Of a stretch of 11,655 nucleotides of DNA, positions 1 to 7,152 are shown piece by piece. The position numbers and the translations under genes are program-made. This DNA is from Campylobacteraceae bacterium (GTDB lineage: Bacteria > Campylobacterota > Campylobacteria > Campylobacterales > Sulfurospirillaceae), in assembly GCA_027040375.1 (NCBI GenBank), contig JALUMJ010000063.1, positions 1 through 11,655 of the forward strand. Direction: 5' to 3'. A model generated the notes under the pieces. That model searched no databases and had not been told where the DNA came from. It was given only the letters and a program-made list of their open reading frames with translations. How positions within the stretch are numbered: the stretch's first letter is position 1; the number at the start of each line of letters is the position of its first letter.

Positions 1-1
1 A

Positions 2-130
2 CAACCTTGGAGAATTATGTACAAAGTTGAAAATGATACTGTTTATGTTATGGCTATTTTTGATTCAAGACAAAATGTAGAAGAGTTATTATTGCAAAAA
101 CTATTAAGAGGGTATATGTTAACAAAATAG
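2..130 (+). CDS. RelE/ParE-type toxin, C-terminal part (cut by window edge)
   Basis: Frame 2 stays open from the window edge to a TAG at 128-130 and gives 42 residues, including YKVENDTVYVMAIFDSRQN. This is the last beta hairpin of the RelE/ParE toxin fold: a short acidic turn, then a VYVMAIF strand and an R-Q/R-N-like end, followed by a short helix. In this family the product is the toxic half of a type II toxin-antitoxin pair, acting on gyrase (ParE) or on ribosome-bound mRNA (RelE); the fragment cannot say which. The start, most of the fold and the antitoxin lie left of the window, so it cannot be judged intact or broken. Its stop is followed after two bases by a 13-bp inverted repeat. Confidence 0.7.
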   Translation, partial: QPWRIMYKVENDTVYVMAIFDSRQNVEELLLQKLLRGYMLTK

Positions 131-132
131 AG

Positions 133-168
133 TAGCCAATAAATTACCTAACGGCAATTTATTGGCTA
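133..168. terminator. 13-bp inverted repeat after the ParE-type toxin
   Basis: Positions 133-145 and 156-168 are perfect reverse complements (TAGCCAATAAATT), separated by a 10-base loop that can add a CC/GG pair inside. It begins two bases after the toxin stop, where a transcript-end hairpin is expected. The stem is AT-rich and no T-run follows on the plus strand, so a classic Rho-independent terminator is doubtful; it may act as an mRNA 3'-end stabiliser. The loop bases AACGGC (150-155) are complementary to GCCGTT at 175-180. Confidence 0.45.
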
Positions 169-294
169 TCTTCAGCCGTTGTAGCGTGTGCCACCTGCTT
201 TTGATTCGTTCTACGCTACGAACAACAAAACTAGCGAATAGCGGTTTGCAGCATAAAGGAGTCAGTATCGGGAATAACCTTTTTTATTTGCTAT
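169..294. other. Non-coding stretch with further inverted repeats
   Basis: No credible gene is seen between the toxin hairpin and the brnA stop. GTAGCGT at 181-187 pairs with ACGCTAC at 213-219, and GTT at 178-180 can pair with AAC at 224-226 across a 4-base bulge. The stretch from about 175 to 260 looks richer in G and C than its surroundings. It sits at the convergent end of two toxin-antitoxin loci and may be a recombination scar, an RNA structure or debris of an older insertion. No function can be assigned. Confidence 0.35.
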
Positions 295-546
295 CTATAG
301 TCTTAACTGTTTTTGCAATACCATTTTTATGAAGGATTGGTATGGTATATCTAAGGCATTTGCATTTACTTTTATCTTCTCTAGCATATCTTCGGGTAAT
401 CTTAATGATATAGTCTTAGTGCTTTTTTTTAGATTTGGAAATCTTACAACTTTTGCATTTGACATATCAAAATAGTCTGTAGCATCATGCTTATCCCAAA
501 AATTTATCTCATCTTGTTGATTGTTAAACTTTGGTAAATTTTTCAT
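295..546 (-). CDS. brnA: BrnA-type antitoxin (ribbon-helix-helix)
   Basis: An 83-residue protein with the two-part build of BrnA/CopG-family antitoxins. The N-terminal half, with FWDKHDATDYFD at residues 16-27, matches the segment that in this family wraps around the toxin. The C-terminal half from about residue 43 (KTISLRLPEDMLEKIK) is a ribbon-helix-helix DNA-binding domain. It should neutralise BrnT and, as a complex with it, repress their shared promoter. ATG at 544-546 is preceded by AAGGAGAG at good spacing, which lies inside the 3' end of brnT. The gene overlaps brnT by 23 bases, and the toxin-first order is usual for BrnTA. Family assignment is firm; autoregulation is inferred from the family and from the inverted repeat upstream of brnT. 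Confidence 0.85.
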   Translation of the reverse strand: MKNLPKFNNQQDEINFWDKHDATDYFDMSNAKVVRFPNLKKSTKTISLRLPEDMLEKIKVNANALDIPYQSFIKMVLQKQLRL

Positions 547-841
547 AAAATTTTCTCTCCTTTTTACTTATTGCTCTTGCGGAAATTACTCGTATCTTAT
601 CGCCTCTTTTGGTAAAAATTACACTAATTAACCGACCATCATCTATATGTCCAAGAGCCAAACACCTACACTCGGTTTCGTCTGAATGCTTTTTATCTTC
701 CACCGCTACTAACGGCTCATTAAAAAACAGCTCTTCGATAGTTTGCCACTTTAGTTTGTGTCTAATTTCATTTTTAAGCATATTGCCATCATCCCAATCA
801 AATCCAACAATACTATCGATATCTAGACAATCAAACTCCAT
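524..841 (-). CDS. brnT: BrnT-type ribonuclease toxin
   Basis: A 105-residue protein matching the BrnT family over its whole length: FDWDDGN near the N-terminus (residues 14-20), a helix with RHKLKW, an EPL segment, ALGHIDDGRLISVIFT (62-77) and the C-terminal RGDKIRVISARAISKKER (79-96). BrnT toxins have a RelE-like fold and cleave RNA, stopping growth when the antitoxin is lost. A TTG two codons upstream is in frame, but the AAGG ribosome site lies directly against that TTG and six bases before the ATG at 839-841, so the ATG is preferred. It is followed, with overlap, by brnA. It shares its strand with the redox operon that ends at 975, so read-through is possible because no terminator is visible between them. 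Confidence 0.88.
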   Translation of the reverse strand: MEFDCLDIDSIVGFDWDDGNMLKNEIRHKLKWQTIEELFFNEPLVAVEDKKHSDETECRCLALGHIDDGRLISVIFTKRGDKIRVISARAISKKERKFYEKFTKV

Positions 842-853
842 GAACAACCTTTT

Positions 854-880
854 TGTATATGTTCATTATATACATATACA
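854..880 (-). promoter_or_regulatory. brnTA promoter with overlapping inverted-repeat operator
   Basis: Read on the minus strand, TATAAT (plus-strand 865-870) is a consensus -10 box 23 bases before the brnT ATG. It is enclosed by perfect 8-bp inverted arms, TGTATATG at 854-861 and CATATACA at 873-880, 11 bases apart. A symmetric site straddling the -10 box suits binding by a ribbon-helix-helix antitoxin and would explain autorepression. No good -35 box is seen, which is common in epsilonproteobacteria. The sequence is seen directly; the operator role is inferred. Confidence 0.55.
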
Positions 881-974
881 GTTTAATCTAATCTTAAAAC
901 AACATAACTATTAACAAAATCTCCACCCCACTCATTCAATCTCCACTTTTAGCAGTTCATGATATGGTGACAAC

Positions 975-3236
975 CTATGCCGGTATCTTTACTTTTTTAC
1001 TCTTTATGTACTCATCTATTTCTTTAGCAGCTTTTTTACCTGCTCCCATAGCTTGTATCACTGTGGCAGCTCCTGTTACGATATCGCCACCAGCAAATAC
1101 TCCTTCTCTTGTTGTTTCTGTAATTTTCCCTTCTTCGATTACGATAGTGCCTTTTGGAGTAGTATCCATGCCCCCAGTTGTGGAAGTTACCAAATCATTT
1201 GGTTTGGTACCGATTGAGATGATGACGGTATCAGCTTCTATTATAAATTCTGAGCCTTCTATCTCTGTTGGTCTTCTTCTGCCACTTTCATCTGGTTCTC
1301 CTAGTTCCATTTTTGCACATTTTAAGCCTTTTACCCTGCCTTTTTCATCTGCTAAAATTTCTATAGGATTTGTTAAAAGTTTAAAATCAATACCTTCTTC
1401 TTTAGCATGTTTTGTTTCTTCAGCACGAGCTGGTATATCTTCATAGCTTCTTCTATAAATGATGCTAGTTTGTGCACCTAATCTTTTAGCAACTCTTGCT
1501 GAGTCCATTGAGACATTTCCAGCTCCAATGACGGCTACTTTATCGCCTATGGTAGTTGGAGTGTGATAGTCTTTTTTGTTTCCACCCATAAGGTTAACTC
1601 TTGTTAAAAATTCATTTGCAGAGAGCACGCCCATAGAATTCTCACCTTTGATCCCTAAAAAGTTTGGAAAACCTGCTCCACTTCCTACAAAAACAGCTTC
1701 GTACCCTTCGTCAAATAATTCATCTATCGTTATAGTCTTTCCGATAACTACATTTGTGTGAAATTTTACACCTAATTTTTTGATTCTATCTATCTCAGCT
1801 TTTACTATTTCTTTAGGTAATCTAAATGATGGAATTCCATAGGCTAATACACCACCAAGTTTGTGTAATGATTCAAAAACATCAACCTCGTACCCATATT
1901 CTGAAAGTTGAGCAGAAGCGGCAAGACCAGATGGTCCACTACCTACAATGGCCACTTTTTTGCCATTTTTCTTTGGTACTTTTGTTTCCATATGCTGAAG
2001 TGACCAGTCACCAACAAATCTTTCCAATAGTCCAATAGCCAAAGGCTCTCCTTTTTTCCCTGAGATGCAGCTTCCTTCACACTGTTTTTCTTGAGGGCAA
2101 ACTCTGCCACAAATAGAAGCCAATTTTGTGTGAGCTAACAATACGCTTGCGGCTCCTTCTATGTCTTCTTCTCTTAATTTTTTGATAAAAGTAGGTATAT
2201 CTATGCCAACTGGACAAGAATTAACACATTTTGGATGTTTGCATATGAAGCAACGATTTGCTTCAGCTACAACTTCTTTAAATGTATAACCAAGGCTAAC
2301 TTCATCGAAAGTATGAGCCCTGTGAAGTGGCTCCCTGACATACGGAAGTGATCTTTTTTTGGCATCTTGCACTTCCTCGTGTTCTATTGGGCATTCTTCA
2401 TTTTCATGTTCGTCTTCTAGTGTGTTTTCTTGGCGCATTCTAAGACGCATTTGAGCTTCGTCAAAATTGACTTTAAAACCATCAAATTCTGGCCCATCCA
2501 CGCAAGCAAATTTTACTTTACCATCTATCTCAACTCTACAAGCCCCACACATTCCAGTTCCATCCACCATAAGAGGATTTAGACTTACTGTGGTCGGAAT
2601 GTTGAGTTTTTCAGTCATCAAAGTTGCAAATTTCATCATAATCATAGGGCCAATCGCAACTGCATGTGTAAATTTTTTACCATCCTCAAGCACAAGTTTT
2701 TCTAATACATTTGTTACATTGCCATGCAAGCTATATGAGCCATCATCTGTACACACATGTACATTTGGAGTTAGTTTTTTAAACTCCTCTTCTAATATTA
2801 ATAAATCTTTCGAGCGAGAACCCAAGATGACATCCATTTTTAAGCCCTGCTGTGAAAACCATTTGATTTGTGGATGTATAGGGGCAGCGCCAACACCTCC
2901 AGCAATAAATACAAAATGCTGTTTTTTAAGTTCTTCTATATCATCATGCATAAATTCACACATTTGCCCAAGAGGACCAACTAGATCTTCAAAGCTATCA
3001 CCAACATTGAGTTTTTCCATGTCTTTTGTGCTTTCACCAACGATTTGGAATATTATATTAACGCTTCCAACTTTTTTATCATAATCGCAAATTGTAAGTG
3101 GAATTCTCTCAGCAAATTCATCCATCTTGACGATTAAAAATTGACCAGGCATCGCTTTTTTAGCAACTCTTGGTGCTAATATATCCATTGACAATATATT
3201 TGATGATAAATATTTTTTACTTAATACCTTATACAT
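975..3236 (-). CDS. NfnAB-like fused NADPH oxidoreductase (PyrK/NfnA-like domain + GltD/NfnB-like domain)
   Basis: A 753-residue single chain joining two proteins that are separate subunits in NfnAB or SudBA. Residues 1-260 form a ferredoxin-reductase-like FAD/NAD(P)-binding unit (GGVGAAP at 113-119) with a [2Fe-2S] motif C230/C233/C245 followed by the VDGPEFDG block. An acidic linker of about 265-295 follows. The rest is like glutamate synthase small subunit/NfnB: two four-Cys clusters (C329, C332, C337, C341 and C376, C380, C386, C390), an FAD Rossmann motif GSGPSGLAA at 432-440, an NADPH-type motif GAGNVSMDSAR at 571-581 with YRRS, and a closing GDIVTGAATV. Nfn interconverts NADH, NADPH and ferredoxin by flavin-based bifurcation; SudBA relatives also reduce sulfur. 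The ATG at 3234-3236 has GGGGAG just upstream and is preferred to one seven codons earlier. The gene overlaps etfBA by 8 bases, so the two are translated together. The specific reaction is unproven. Confidence 0.87.
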   Translation of the reverse strand: MYKVLSKKYLSSNILSMDILAPRVAKKAMPGQFLIVKMDEFAERIPLTICDYDKKVGSVNIIFQIVGESTKDMEKLNVGDSFEDLVGPLGQMCEFMHDDIEELKKQHFVFIAGGVGAAPIHPQIKWFSQQGLKMDVILGSRSKDLLILEEEFKKLTPNVHVCTDDGSYSLHGNVTNVLEKLVLEDGKKFTHAVAIGPMIMMKFATLMTEKLNIPTTVSLNPLMVDGTGMCGACRVEIDGKVKFACVDGPEFDGFKVNFDEAQMRLRMRQENTLEDEHENEECPIEHEEVQDAKKRSLPYVREPLHRAHTFDEVSLGYTFKEVVAEANRCFICKHPKCVNSCPVGIDIPTFIKKLREEDIEGAASVLLAHTKLASICGRVCPQEKQCEGSCISGKKGEPLAIGLLERFVGDWSLQHMETKVPKKNGKKVAIVGSGPSGLAASAQLSEYGYEVDVFESLHKLGGVLAYGIPSFRLPKEIVKAEIDRIKKLGVKFHTNVVIGKTITIDELFDEGYEAVFVGSGAGFPNFLGIKGENSMGVLSANEFLTRVNLMGGNKKDYHTPTTIGDKVAVIGAGNVSMDSARVAKRLGAQTSIIYRRSYEDIPARAEETKHAKEEGIDFKLLTNPIEILADEKGRVKGLKCAKMELGEPDESGRRRPTEIEGSEFIIEADTVIISIGTKPNDLVTSTTGGMDTTPKGTIVIEEGKITETTREGVFAGGDIVTGAATVIQAMGAGKKAAKEIDEYIKSKKVKIPA

Positions 3237-5190
3237 CTTTACTCCCCTTATCCCCATTTTGTTTTAAGCCAAAGGCAAAACCTTTTTTTACTCTGTCTAT
3301 CAACTCTGGTATTATGTCTTCATAGTCACCAACTAATGCAAAATCTGAGTGTGAAAATATACTTGCATTTGAATGTTTATTGATTGCAATTATAGTGTCT
3401 GATTCTTTCATGCCAGCTATATGTTGTATCGCCCCAGAAATGCCAACAGCTACATAAACCTTTGGTCTAACAGTTTTTCCTGTCTGGCCAACTTGCCTTG
3501 CGTATTCGCAAATACCCTCATCTACCATAGGCCTACTAGATCCATATTCTGCACTGATTCCTTTGTCTTTTAGTGTGTTAACCAAATCTTTTATCAATTT
3601 CATCTCATCACCTATGGTGCCTCTACCGCCAGATATGATGATGTCAGCATCAAATAAGTTTGCTAATCCCCCATCTCCTCTAACAGTTTTTATGATTTGT
3701 GTTATGAAATCTTTTTCTTCTAAAACTGGTTTAAAAGTTGTTATCTTTCCTTTTGCGCTCTCATCTCTTGGTGGAACTTCAAATGTACCAGCTCTTGCAG
3801 TTGATATTTGCGGGCAATGAAAACCAAGTATAGTGGCTAGTTTAGATTCCCCATAAGTTGGTCTTCTTGATTCTAAAATCGGAGAAAAAATTCTTTTGTT
3901 TTTTCTATCAAGATGCTCACCAATTTCTAGTGAAGTACAATCAGCCGTTACTCCACTTTGAGTTTTAACAGCCGTCCTAGGTGCGAGTTCTCTCCCAGCA
4001 GTTGTAGCTGAAAATAGAGCTATCTCAGGATTGTATTTTTTGATAATTTGCTCAAAGATGGAGGAAAATGGAAGTATTCTATACTCTTCAAGCCTCTCAT
4101 CATCTACCACGATAACTTCATCACTTCCGTGATAAATCAACTCTTTTGCTAAGTGTTCAACCTTGCTTCCTATAAGCAAGGTAGTAACTTTAGTTCCAGA
4201 TTCTAGAGAATTCGCCAAATTTCGAGCTGGTGTTAAAAGTTCAAGCGATGGTCTAGTGATTTCGCCATTTGCAAGTTCTGCCCAAGTGAGAATTCCGCTT
4301 GCGCCTTTTCTAAAATCTACTCTTTCATAATCTTCGGGCATCTCTTTTTTCTTAATCTCTTTTTTTACTGTTTCTTCTAAGCTGTTTTTTCCTTTTTTGA
4401 TATTTTCTATCAAGCTTTCGACTAAGTCTGAAGTGCCCTCGCCATCGCAAAATATTGCAGGAGCTCTCTGGCTTTTAATATTTGCAACTTTAGCAACGAT
4501 TGTAGGAGAACCCGAGAGCCCAATCTTTTCATCGCTTAAATTTACATCATCTATGCTAAATACAGTAACCTTGGTTTCCCTAGCCCTCACGGTTCCTGCT
4601 AAACTAGGTCTCCTAGGAGGAATTCCAGTTGGAGTGAGTGAGAGTGTGCAAGGTTTTGGTAATTTTAGTATTTGATAACCACCCTCTATGATTCTCCTTG
4701 CTATTATGTGTCCATCCTCATACTGTATATCTTCTATAAAAGTAGCTTGTGGTATTCCCATATTTTCTGCGACTTGAGATGGTATATGAGCAGTGTCTCC
4801 ATCACTTGTTTGTCGCCCAGCTACTATGATAAAATCTTCATTTGCACCTTTGCCAAAGCCCAAATGCTTAAGCATGGTTGATATCGCAAGACCTGTAGCA
4901 AAAGTATCAGAACCTCCTAGCTTTCTATCTGAAAGCAAGTAAGCTTCATCATAACCCATCGATATCGCTTTTTTTAGGGATTGATTAAATGATGGCGGCC
5001 CCATAGAACATACTATGAGCTTTGCTCCGCTAATCATAGATTTTAGCTGTAACCCCGCTTCTAAAGCAAAAGAGCAATCTATATTTATGATTGATTTGGC
5101 TTTTGTTCTATCCATGAGTCCATCATCTCCCATCCTCATCTGAGACGGAAGAGGAACTTGTTTCATCAAGCTTATTATTGTTGTTGCCAT
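3229..5190 (-). CDS. Fused electron transfer flavoprotein (EtfB-EtfA single chain)
   Basis: A 653-residue fusion. Residues 1 to about 265 are the beta subunit (MATTIISLMKQVP, INIDCSFALEAGLQLK, SMGPPS, GGSDTFATG, GRQTSDGDTAHI). A lysine- and glutamate-rich linker of about 268-295 follows. The alpha subunit runs from about 298 to 640, with its FAD site SGGRG at 520-524 and QTGKTVRPKVYVAVGISGAI at 569-588, then QH and NK. The GDTA motif (131-134) and the alpha LAPR/TADCT blocks (402-405, 415-419) resemble clostridial bifurcating ETFs rather than mitochondrial ones, which have a D-N-Q-T-type loop there. ETF passes electrons from dehydrogenases to ETF:quinone oxidoreductase, or bifurcates from NADH. 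ATG at 5188-5190 has GGAG eight bases upstream; a longer reading adds 24 residues that overlap the gene before it and is unlikely. It lies 23 bases after the quinone oxidoreductase and overlaps the Nfn-like gene. Confidence 0.9.
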   Translation of the reverse strand: MATTIISLMKQVPLPSQMRMGDDGLMDRTKAKSIINIDCSFALEAGLQLKSMISGAKLIVCSMGPPSFNQSLKKAISMGYDEAYLLSDRKLGGSDTFATGLAISTMLKHLGFGKGANEDFIIVAGRQTSDGDTAHIPSQVAENMGIPQATFIEDIQYEDGHIIARRIIEGGYQILKLPKPCTLSLTPTGIPPRRPSLAGTVRARETKVTVFSIDDVNLSDEKIGLSGSPTIVAKVANIKSQRAPAIFCDGEGTSDLVESLIENIKKGKNSLEETVKKEIKKKEMPEDYERVDFRKGASGILTWAELANGEITRPSLELLTPARNLANSLESGTKVTTLLIGSKVEHLAKELIYHGSDEVIVVDDERLEEYRILPFSSIFEQIIKKYNPEIALFSATTAGRELAPRTAVKTQSGVTADCTSLEIGEHLDRKNKRIFSPILESRRPTYGESKLATILGFHCPQISTARAGTFEVPPRDESAKGKITTFKPVLEEKDFITQIIKTVRGDGGLANLFDADIIISGGRGTIGDEMKLIKDLVNTLKDKGISAEYGSSRPMVDEGICEYARQVGQTGKTVRPKVYVAVGISGAIQHIAGMKESDTIIAINKHSNASIFSHSDFALVGDYEDIIPELIDRVKKGFAFGLKQNGDKGSKDV

Positions 5191-5213
5191 TTTATTACTC
5201 CAAGTTTTTATTT

Positions 5214-6872
5214 TTACATATTTTGATATTGCGGACCATCTCCACCATATGGTGTATTCCAAGTAATCTCATCATTTGGTGTTTTTATGTCGCAAGTTTT
5301 ACAATGAACACAATTTTCGGCGTGTATTTTAAGTGCGTGATTGTTCTGCTTATCTATGTGTTCTTCATATACTGCTGCTGGACAAAAGTATTGACACGGC
5401 ATGCCATACTCTTTTATATTTGAGTTATTAAACTCATCCATATTCTTTACATGTAAGTGCACAAGTTGTTCTTCATCGTGGGCAGTACCAGAATAAAAAA
5501 CACTAGTGTCTTTATCAAAGGTCAATACTTTATCGAACTCTAATTTATCTTTGAATCTGTCTTTAAATAGTTCGCCATTATATTCTTTTAATTTTTTTGT
5601 AGTTTTGCTGTCCTTTGGTAACAATGGTGTTAAGGGACTGTATCCATTTGTAACAAGGCTAATTCCAAATTTATAGCCTCCATAAAATAGACCTTGGCTC
5701 ATGACAGCTCTAAAGTTTCTCACAGGATATAACTCTTTTTTTATCCTACTGTTTTCTATCAATTTTTCATATTTTTTGAGTGTTGCTTCAGTAAAATCAT
5801 CTTTTATAAGAGCGATATATGCTGTTTCAGCTGCGCACATACCAGATGTAACTGCGAGATGCACACCTTTGAGTGCTGGCATCGCTACAAAACCCGCACT
5901 GTCGCCTACTATCAACAAATTATCTATATAGAGTTTCGAAACGCTATTCCATCCACCCTCAGGTATGGTTTTTGCACCATATTCTACAATGTTTCCATCT
6001 TTTAGTATATTTTTTATAAAAGGATGTTGTTTCCAGATTTGCATCAATGCGTTTGGGTCTAGTGTTGGGTCTTCATAATCTAATCCAACAGCAAAACCTA
6101 AAGCGACTTTATTGTCTTTTAGCCCATATAAAAATCCACCGCCAAATTCTTCTTTTGTGTTGAGTGGATAGCCAAATGTATGATACGCTTCCCCTCCTTT
6201 AATACTTCCTTCTTTTACATTCCATAATTCTTTGATACCTAAAGAGTAGGATTGAGGATTTGATTTAGCTCTAAGATTGAATTTGTCTTTTACTTTTTTT
6301 GCTAAACTTCCTCTAGTGCCCTCTGCTAGTACAATCAACTTTGCTTCTACTTTTGTACCTTCTTGGAAATTCTTTTGTTTTTCTCCATTGTGGTTAACTC
6401 CTGTATCCTTGCATTTTATGCCTATTATGTTTCCTTCATCATATATAAAATTATCAACAGCAAAACCAGAGTAAATTTCTACGCCTTTTTCCTCAGCCAA
6501 TTTTGCTAAGTACCTGCATACTTGAGAAAGAGAAATAATTGTACGATTTAAGTTATTCATATATGGTGGATTAAAAGGAAGAGCATACGAACTACTTGGT
6601 GATAGTTTTAGTGTTTTATCTATTATAACTTTACCCTGTGTTGGCAAGTTCTCAAACTCCTCTTCGTTTAATAATTCTTTAAATGCTTCTTCTTTTATGA
6701 GTGCACCTGAGAGTATATGGGCACCAACTTCGCTACCTTTATCTATGACCATGATACGCTTTTTTTCACCACCACAGTTTAATTTGTTTGCTAAGTGTAT
6801 CGCACAACTTAAACCTGAAGGACCAGCACCAACTACCAAAACATCAGTAAAAAGTCTATTTTTATCTTCCAT
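5214..6872 (-). CDS. Electron transfer flavoprotein:quinone oxidoreductase (ETF-QO)
   Basis: A 552-residue protein of full ETFDH length. An N-terminal FAD site DVLVVGAGPSGLSCAIHLA (residues 10-28) is followed by the IDKGSEVGAHILSGA block. The second FAD segment holds VGDSAGFVAMPALKGVHLA, and near residue 400 GLFYGGYKFGI matches the membrane-facing quinone region. The C-terminus is a ferredoxin-like domain with cluster ligands C497 (FCPAAVYE) and C521, C524, C527 (CVHCKTC), ending in the family's GGDGPQYQNM. It should accept electrons from the ETF encoded next and reduce menaquinone as a monotopic inner-membrane protein. Resemblance is to canonical ETFDH rather than to FixC, whose ferredoxin partner FixX is separate. 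ATG at 6870-6872 has GAGG seven bases upstream. It is the first gene of the operon. Confidence 0.93.
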   Translation of the reverse strand: MEDKNRLFTDVLVVGAGPSGLSCAIHLANKLNCGGEKKRIMVIDKGSEVGAHILSGALIKEEAFKELLNEEEFENLPTQGKVIIDKTLKLSPSSSYALPFNPPYMNNLNRTIISLSQVCRYLAKLAEEKGVEIYSGFAVDNFIYDEGNIIGIKCKDTGVNHNGEKQKNFQEGTKVEAKLIVLAEGTRGSLAKKVKDKFNLRAKSNPQSYSLGIKELWNVKEGSIKGGEAYHTFGYPLNTKEEFGGGFLYGLKDNKVALGFAVGLDYEDPTLDPNALMQIWKQHPFIKNILKDGNIVEYGAKTIPEGGWNSVSKLYIDNLLIVGDSAGFVAMPALKGVHLAVTSGMCAAETAYIALIKDDFTEATLKKYEKLIENSRIKKELYPVRNFRAVMSQGLFYGGYKFGISLVTNGYSPLTPLLPKDSKTTKKLKEYNGELFKDRFKDKLEFDKVLTFDKDTSVFYSGTAHDEEQLVHLHVKNMDEFNNSNIKEYGMPCQYFCPAAVYEEHIDKQNNHALKIHAENCVHCKTCDIKTPNDEITWNTPYGGDGPQYQNM

Positions 6873-7152
6873 GTCATATCCTCATTTCTTAACTTCAGAA
6901 GAATACTATCTAAAAGATTACCAAATGACTCAAAAAACTGTATTTTATTTGATATTTTATTGTTATATGTTTCGTTTTGTAACGCTAGAGTATGCTTATA
7001 AAAATTATATAAAGATTATGATTTAATCTAATTATTTTATCTGGTAAAAATTGTTGTTTTAAGTCAAAATTTTGATAGTTTTATCGTCAATATTATGTAA
7101 ATATCATATGTTTAAACTTAGTATAAAAGTGTAACTATTTTATATGGATAAT
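6873..7152. promoter_or_regulatory. Leader and promoter region of the redox operon
   Basis: This very AT-rich 280-base gap holds no credible gene. On the minus strand the best -10 candidate is TATAAT (plus-strand 7004-7009), which would give a leader of about 125 bases; no convincing -35 box accompanies it. A perfect 12-bp palindrome, TCAAAATTTTGA, lies at 7064-7075, about 55 bases upstream of that -10, and could be an activator or repressor site. No riboswitch was recognised. Promoter and operator calls are tentative. Confidence 0.35.

Noticed and set aside
133..185. Integron attC-like site
   Set aside because: ACCTAAC at 146-152 matches the RYYYAAC core and a TA gene lies beside it, but no matching GTTRRRY partner sits at the right distance on either strand, and no integrase or cassette array is visible.
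918..946. Direct repeat AATCTCCAC with 20-base period
   Set aside because: Only two copies, short, and no conserved spacer; too little to call an iteron or CRISPR element.
964..1446. 160-residue plus-strand frame with a hydrophobic start
   Set aside because: The apparent signal-like start is antisense of the Nfn-like C-terminus, whose FAD and NADPH motifs are clear; no independent support.
2467..3084. 205-residue plus-strand reading frame inside the Nfn-like gene
   Set aside because: Antisense to a well-supported coding sequence, with no recognisable domain or ribosome site; a shadow frame.
5191..5262. Longer N-terminus for the EtfBA fusion
   Set aside because: The extra 24 residues overlap the end of the ETF-QO gene and match nothing in EtfB, whereas the internal ATG has a GGAG site and starts at the family's normal N-terminus.
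3229..6872. FixABCX nitrogen-fixation-type electron supply
   Set aside because: The ETF is fused and lacks the FixA-like loop, the quinone oxidoreductase is of the ETFDH type, and no separate FixX or nif genes are present; a functional analogy is possible but the name is not justified.
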